A stretch of DNA of 64,000 bases from Callaeas wilsoni. Lineage: Eukaryota; Chordata; Aves; Passeriformes; Callaeidae. Below the pieces are notes generated by a model. The model worked only from the letters and a program-made list of their open reading frames with translations. It searched no databases and was not told the DNA's origin. The position numbers and the translations under genes are program-made. The DNA is taken from positions 1 through 64,000 of the forward strand of contig VWPU01023991.1 in NCBI GenBank assembly GCA_013398955.1, given 5' to 3'. Below are positions 60,696 through 64,000 of the stretch, piece after piece. The first letter of the stretch is position 1, and the number at the start of each line of letters is the position of its first letter.

Positions 60696-63600
60696 ATTAA
60701 ATGTTAGATAAGTGTACACATTCTATAATGGTGAGAATGGATGTGAACTTGAAATCAGAAATATTTATCTGAACTAGCTCTATGAATTCATTAATAAATG
60801 CACATTGCATGAGAATGCTATAGATACAGACTAAAACTAGATAAATATAAAAAGACCTAAAATACTTTTTATGTAGTAGTAATTGCTAAATGCTTCTGTG
60901 TTACTCAGAAATCAATGGTATATAGATGCTCTTCACTGGAGAGGAACTTCCATTTACATAGTTTAAATAAAATCAGGATCAAAGGGATTTATTGTCTTAT
61001 TAATGACACATAGTCAACAATCTGTCAGTTCAGAGTCAAAATGTTTTCTATCAAATCTGAACACAGGTATGCTTTGAAAGTTTATTTATTTATTAAAATG
61101 AAATATCCAAATTCTTTTGCACCTCATTAAACATCAGAACAACTTTTAAGTGTTTGAAATACAATTATTTAGAGTAAGAGTAGCTGTTAGAGCTAAATAC
61201 AAAGCTCTGTCTGCCTTTCCCACCCTCCCAGGGAGCAGTGACCCTGCAATCGGAAGGCAGCAGTCCCAAGGCTAAGATGTTCCTGCTGTCCTTGTGACCC
61301 TGTGCTCTGCTGGTCAGGACAGAATGGGCCCTTCTGTAGCCTTGATACCTGAGGGGAGAGGGGCCACTGATCCTCAGTGCACAGAGAAAAGATGATACAG
61401 AGAGGTAAGGCTGTGTAAGCAGCAATGTTAATTATCCTTCTAAGTACAGCATTTGGGAATTGATAAATTAATTCTGGAGGGGAAATGTGGCACTACAGTG
61501 ACCATTCAGGGACAATGCAGCTGAGAAGTTGTGTTTTATATTAAGGTAATCCAGTAAACAAGTTCAAGCTCCTTGACAATTATATGGGACCCCATGCTGA
61601 CCAAAGTGGAATAGTCTGGTCATTTATTACAGCAGTGGCTTGTGTTTCATTCTGTAATGTTTAATATTTGGGGAATTTGGGTCATTAAAAGAACATAATA
61701 ACCTTGGATCTACATCTCCAGTTTAATTTCTAATAAGCTGGACACTGTCTTGGAGAGCCTGGCAGGTTGAAATCTGTTGCAAATGAGGAACCTTTAAAGT
61801 GAGTTTCTCCATTTGCAACTTTGTAGGTCATGGCTTGCAGTTCTGATACCACATCATATTAATGAATTGAATCTGTCTAACATGATGTCAAATTCTGTTT
61901 CATTTTTTATCTTGCATAGGGTGAGATGGTTGCTTTTTCAATAGCAAACAGAATGTAAGATCAAAGAGAGCTCTGACTAAAATGTTCTAAGTATTGATAT
62001 TGTGAATTAACCCATCTATTTCCAAGTATTCCTTAAAATAATCTTTTCATCTGTAGAAGTTACCAAACCCAGAGACAGAGTGAATTAAATGTCAGCTCGC
62101 TCAGGTGGCTTAATGGAGTATTAAAAAGAAACATGCCTTCAAAGCCCAGGTAAAAGCATGCGACTTTCAGTGTGTTGTGTTCTTCCTGATTTTAGTTGTA
62201 TGATGACAGCACCTGATGATGCTGGTCCTAGTGAAATGTGGTGTCTGAGGAAGCTCATATCAAAACACCACACTTGGAGTGCAGAATGTATGGTGGAACC
62301 ATGGAGGACAAAGGCTGGGAACACCTAGGGCCTGCAGTAACACATCGAAAAGCCCTTAGCAAGCCACTGGCAGCACTGGAGAACGTTTAGAGGTGTTTCC
62401 TGCTGGAGTGCCATATGGATTATTTTAATCATGGCTAGTGCTTATTTTGAGCTTCTTTGGGGTGGGTAGAGGTGGAACTGTTTAAAAAGTTGCTACAGTC
62501 TCTCATTGATAGAGGAGGGTGGAGAGTTTGCACTGTTCCAGCAGGAGCAGCTCTACACCCACAGCAAGCCCATCACACCCTGTGAGTAGAATGGGCTGCG
62601 CTTGAGCTGGTGCTGCAAGGCTGCCCAGCTACACAGCTGAGAGCCAGGACGTCTGGAATCAGAATTAACTCTCTTGGATGTTGTAACCTCTCCTAGTTTT
62701 ATTAATTGTCAGTGTAGTTACACTGACCTTGGTCTCAGAATATTTCTGATTAAGGGCAGACGTAGTAATTACAGATCACATAATTGTAATTTCTACTTGA
62801 ACTTCAGCTGCTTATTCTGATTAAGTTGTATTGTAAATGTAGGATTGATTAATTTTTATCCTGTACTTTTGATATTGATAGATTAAAGATAGGAAAACAT
62901 GAAAATTTTGGAGCGCTGAATCTTCAGCTAGCTGTGAGGGGCTTTGAATAAAAGGACTGATGTTATGGTTAATGATAGTTACAAGCCTTTTAATGTAATT
63001 CAGAATTATTTGGAGGTCTCCATAAAAACACTGACTTCTGGCATCCTCTAAAGACTATAATACCTACTTGGTGTTTGAAAGCAAAGGAACTCCCTTCTAT
63101 CAATGTTCTCTTTTCTCTTACGAGATTCCACCCTAGGAGTGGAATCTTTTCCACTCTCTTTTTTGGATGTACTTGGTTTGTATTTTGTGAAATGCAGTTG
63201 TTCTGAGCAGGTAACTGCCAGCAGGTGTGGGACTCTAAAAACACTTGCAGTGACTCTATCTAAAGCAGCACTACATTAGTATTGCAACTACTGAAGCCAG
63301 CACTGATCTGGATTTGTTCACTGTGCTGCATAATTTAAGTCTGATGTTTATACCCTTCACTGTCAATTTAAAATGTAGCATATATTTTCTGGTGCTTTCT
63401 GTTATTTATTCTTTATGAGATTTTTAAATTTAGTAGGGTAAGTAGGAGGCCACTCCCCCCACAGAATGAATGCCAAAGAGTCAAAATTTTTGGAGGAGAC
63501 TGAAAATAGAACAAGCTGGGTTGAGGTACTGAAGAGCTCACAGCAACAAAGGTCATTGTTCTCCTCATGAGTACAGTACCTTCCACTGTCCCTTTGGTCT

Positions 63601-64000
63601 CCACGCTACTTTTCTGTAAACCTGATTCCAGCTGCAACGGCATTTCATTCTCTGTTAAAGTACTTTGATACTTTATTTACAGTCGCCATCTGGCTCATCA
63701 GTCCTGTTAGATTAGGATGAGGAGCTGCTGCCTGCGCCCTGCTGTTCCCGGCTCTCTTCGCTGGATCCTGGATATCCTTAGGCTTTTCTTCCTCCCCTGT
63801 ATTAACTTACTGCGAATTTGTTTTTTGGGTCCCTGTGTCCTAATCATATTCTTTCTAGCCAAATAGAGTGAAGAGAACCTCCTGGCATATTTGCTGTCTT
63901 TGCCCACCAATTCCAAGAGAGGTGTTAATCATCTTGATTAAGGCCAGCTTCATTCTCATAAATTCTGGCAAAAAAGAAGAATCATCCTCCTTGCTTCTGA
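60696..64000. other. AT-rich unique sequence, no gene recognised
   Basis: Only short chance frames are present (up to about 86 codons on the minus strand at 61165-61425). A hairpin-forming inverted repeat lies at 63123-63147. I see no mobile element, RNA gene or promoter-like island before the window ends. Confidence 0.5.
63123..63147. repeat. Perfect inverted repeat with palindromic loop
   Basis: AGATTCCAC and GTGGAATCT are exact 9-bp complements separated by CCTAGGA, whose first six bases are themselves a palindrome. The transcript would form a stable 9-bp stem with a 7-base loop. It is shorter than a microRNA precursor. Confidence 0.75.

Overview
The window looks like low-GC avian nuclear DNA, probably from a non-galliform bird, and it behaves as intergenic or intronic sequence. 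I infer this from AT-rich, CpG-poor sequence with no long reading frames and from several bird-type long terminal repeats (LTRs). One of these is the LTR family, common in birds, whose sense strand starts with a TGTGCTGGTTTTGG-type tip. No protein-coding exon, tRNA, rRNA or CRISPR could be recognised with confidence. No bacterial-style operons or ribosome binding sites exist here.

The supportable content is a set of retroelement remnants. From left to right: an internally deleted solo LTR in antisense orientation (468-899) with an imperfect 5-bp target duplication; a short antisense class II-type solo LTR (13329-13641) with a 6-bp duplication carrying one change; a complete sense solo LTR (19127-19762) with a perfect 6-bp duplication (AAATAG); a collapsed ERVK/betaretrovirus-like provirus on the minus strand (28583 to about 29450), with LTR, a tRNA-Lys-type primer-binding site, a proline-rich Gag remnant, a capsid N-terminal fragment and a partial second LTR; a long GC-rich ERVL-like solo LTR (57894-58844); and a possible 35-bp LTR tip at 60660. 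The two GC-rich islands in the window (about 28.6-29.7 kb and 58.0-58.6 kb) lie mostly in these elements and should not be read as gene promoters.

Between them lies unique AT-rich sequence with homopolymer runs, a G/T tract, a TA microsatellite, a few short tandem duplications and two neat inverted repeats. A handful of open stretches with plausible splice borders are listed as weak exon candidates; none matched a family I recognise.

No set of genes works together here. The window records several independent retroviral insertions, mostly reduced to solo LTRs by recombination. I found no convincing new biological system. The most informative object is the collapsed ERVK provirus at 28.6-29.5 kb.
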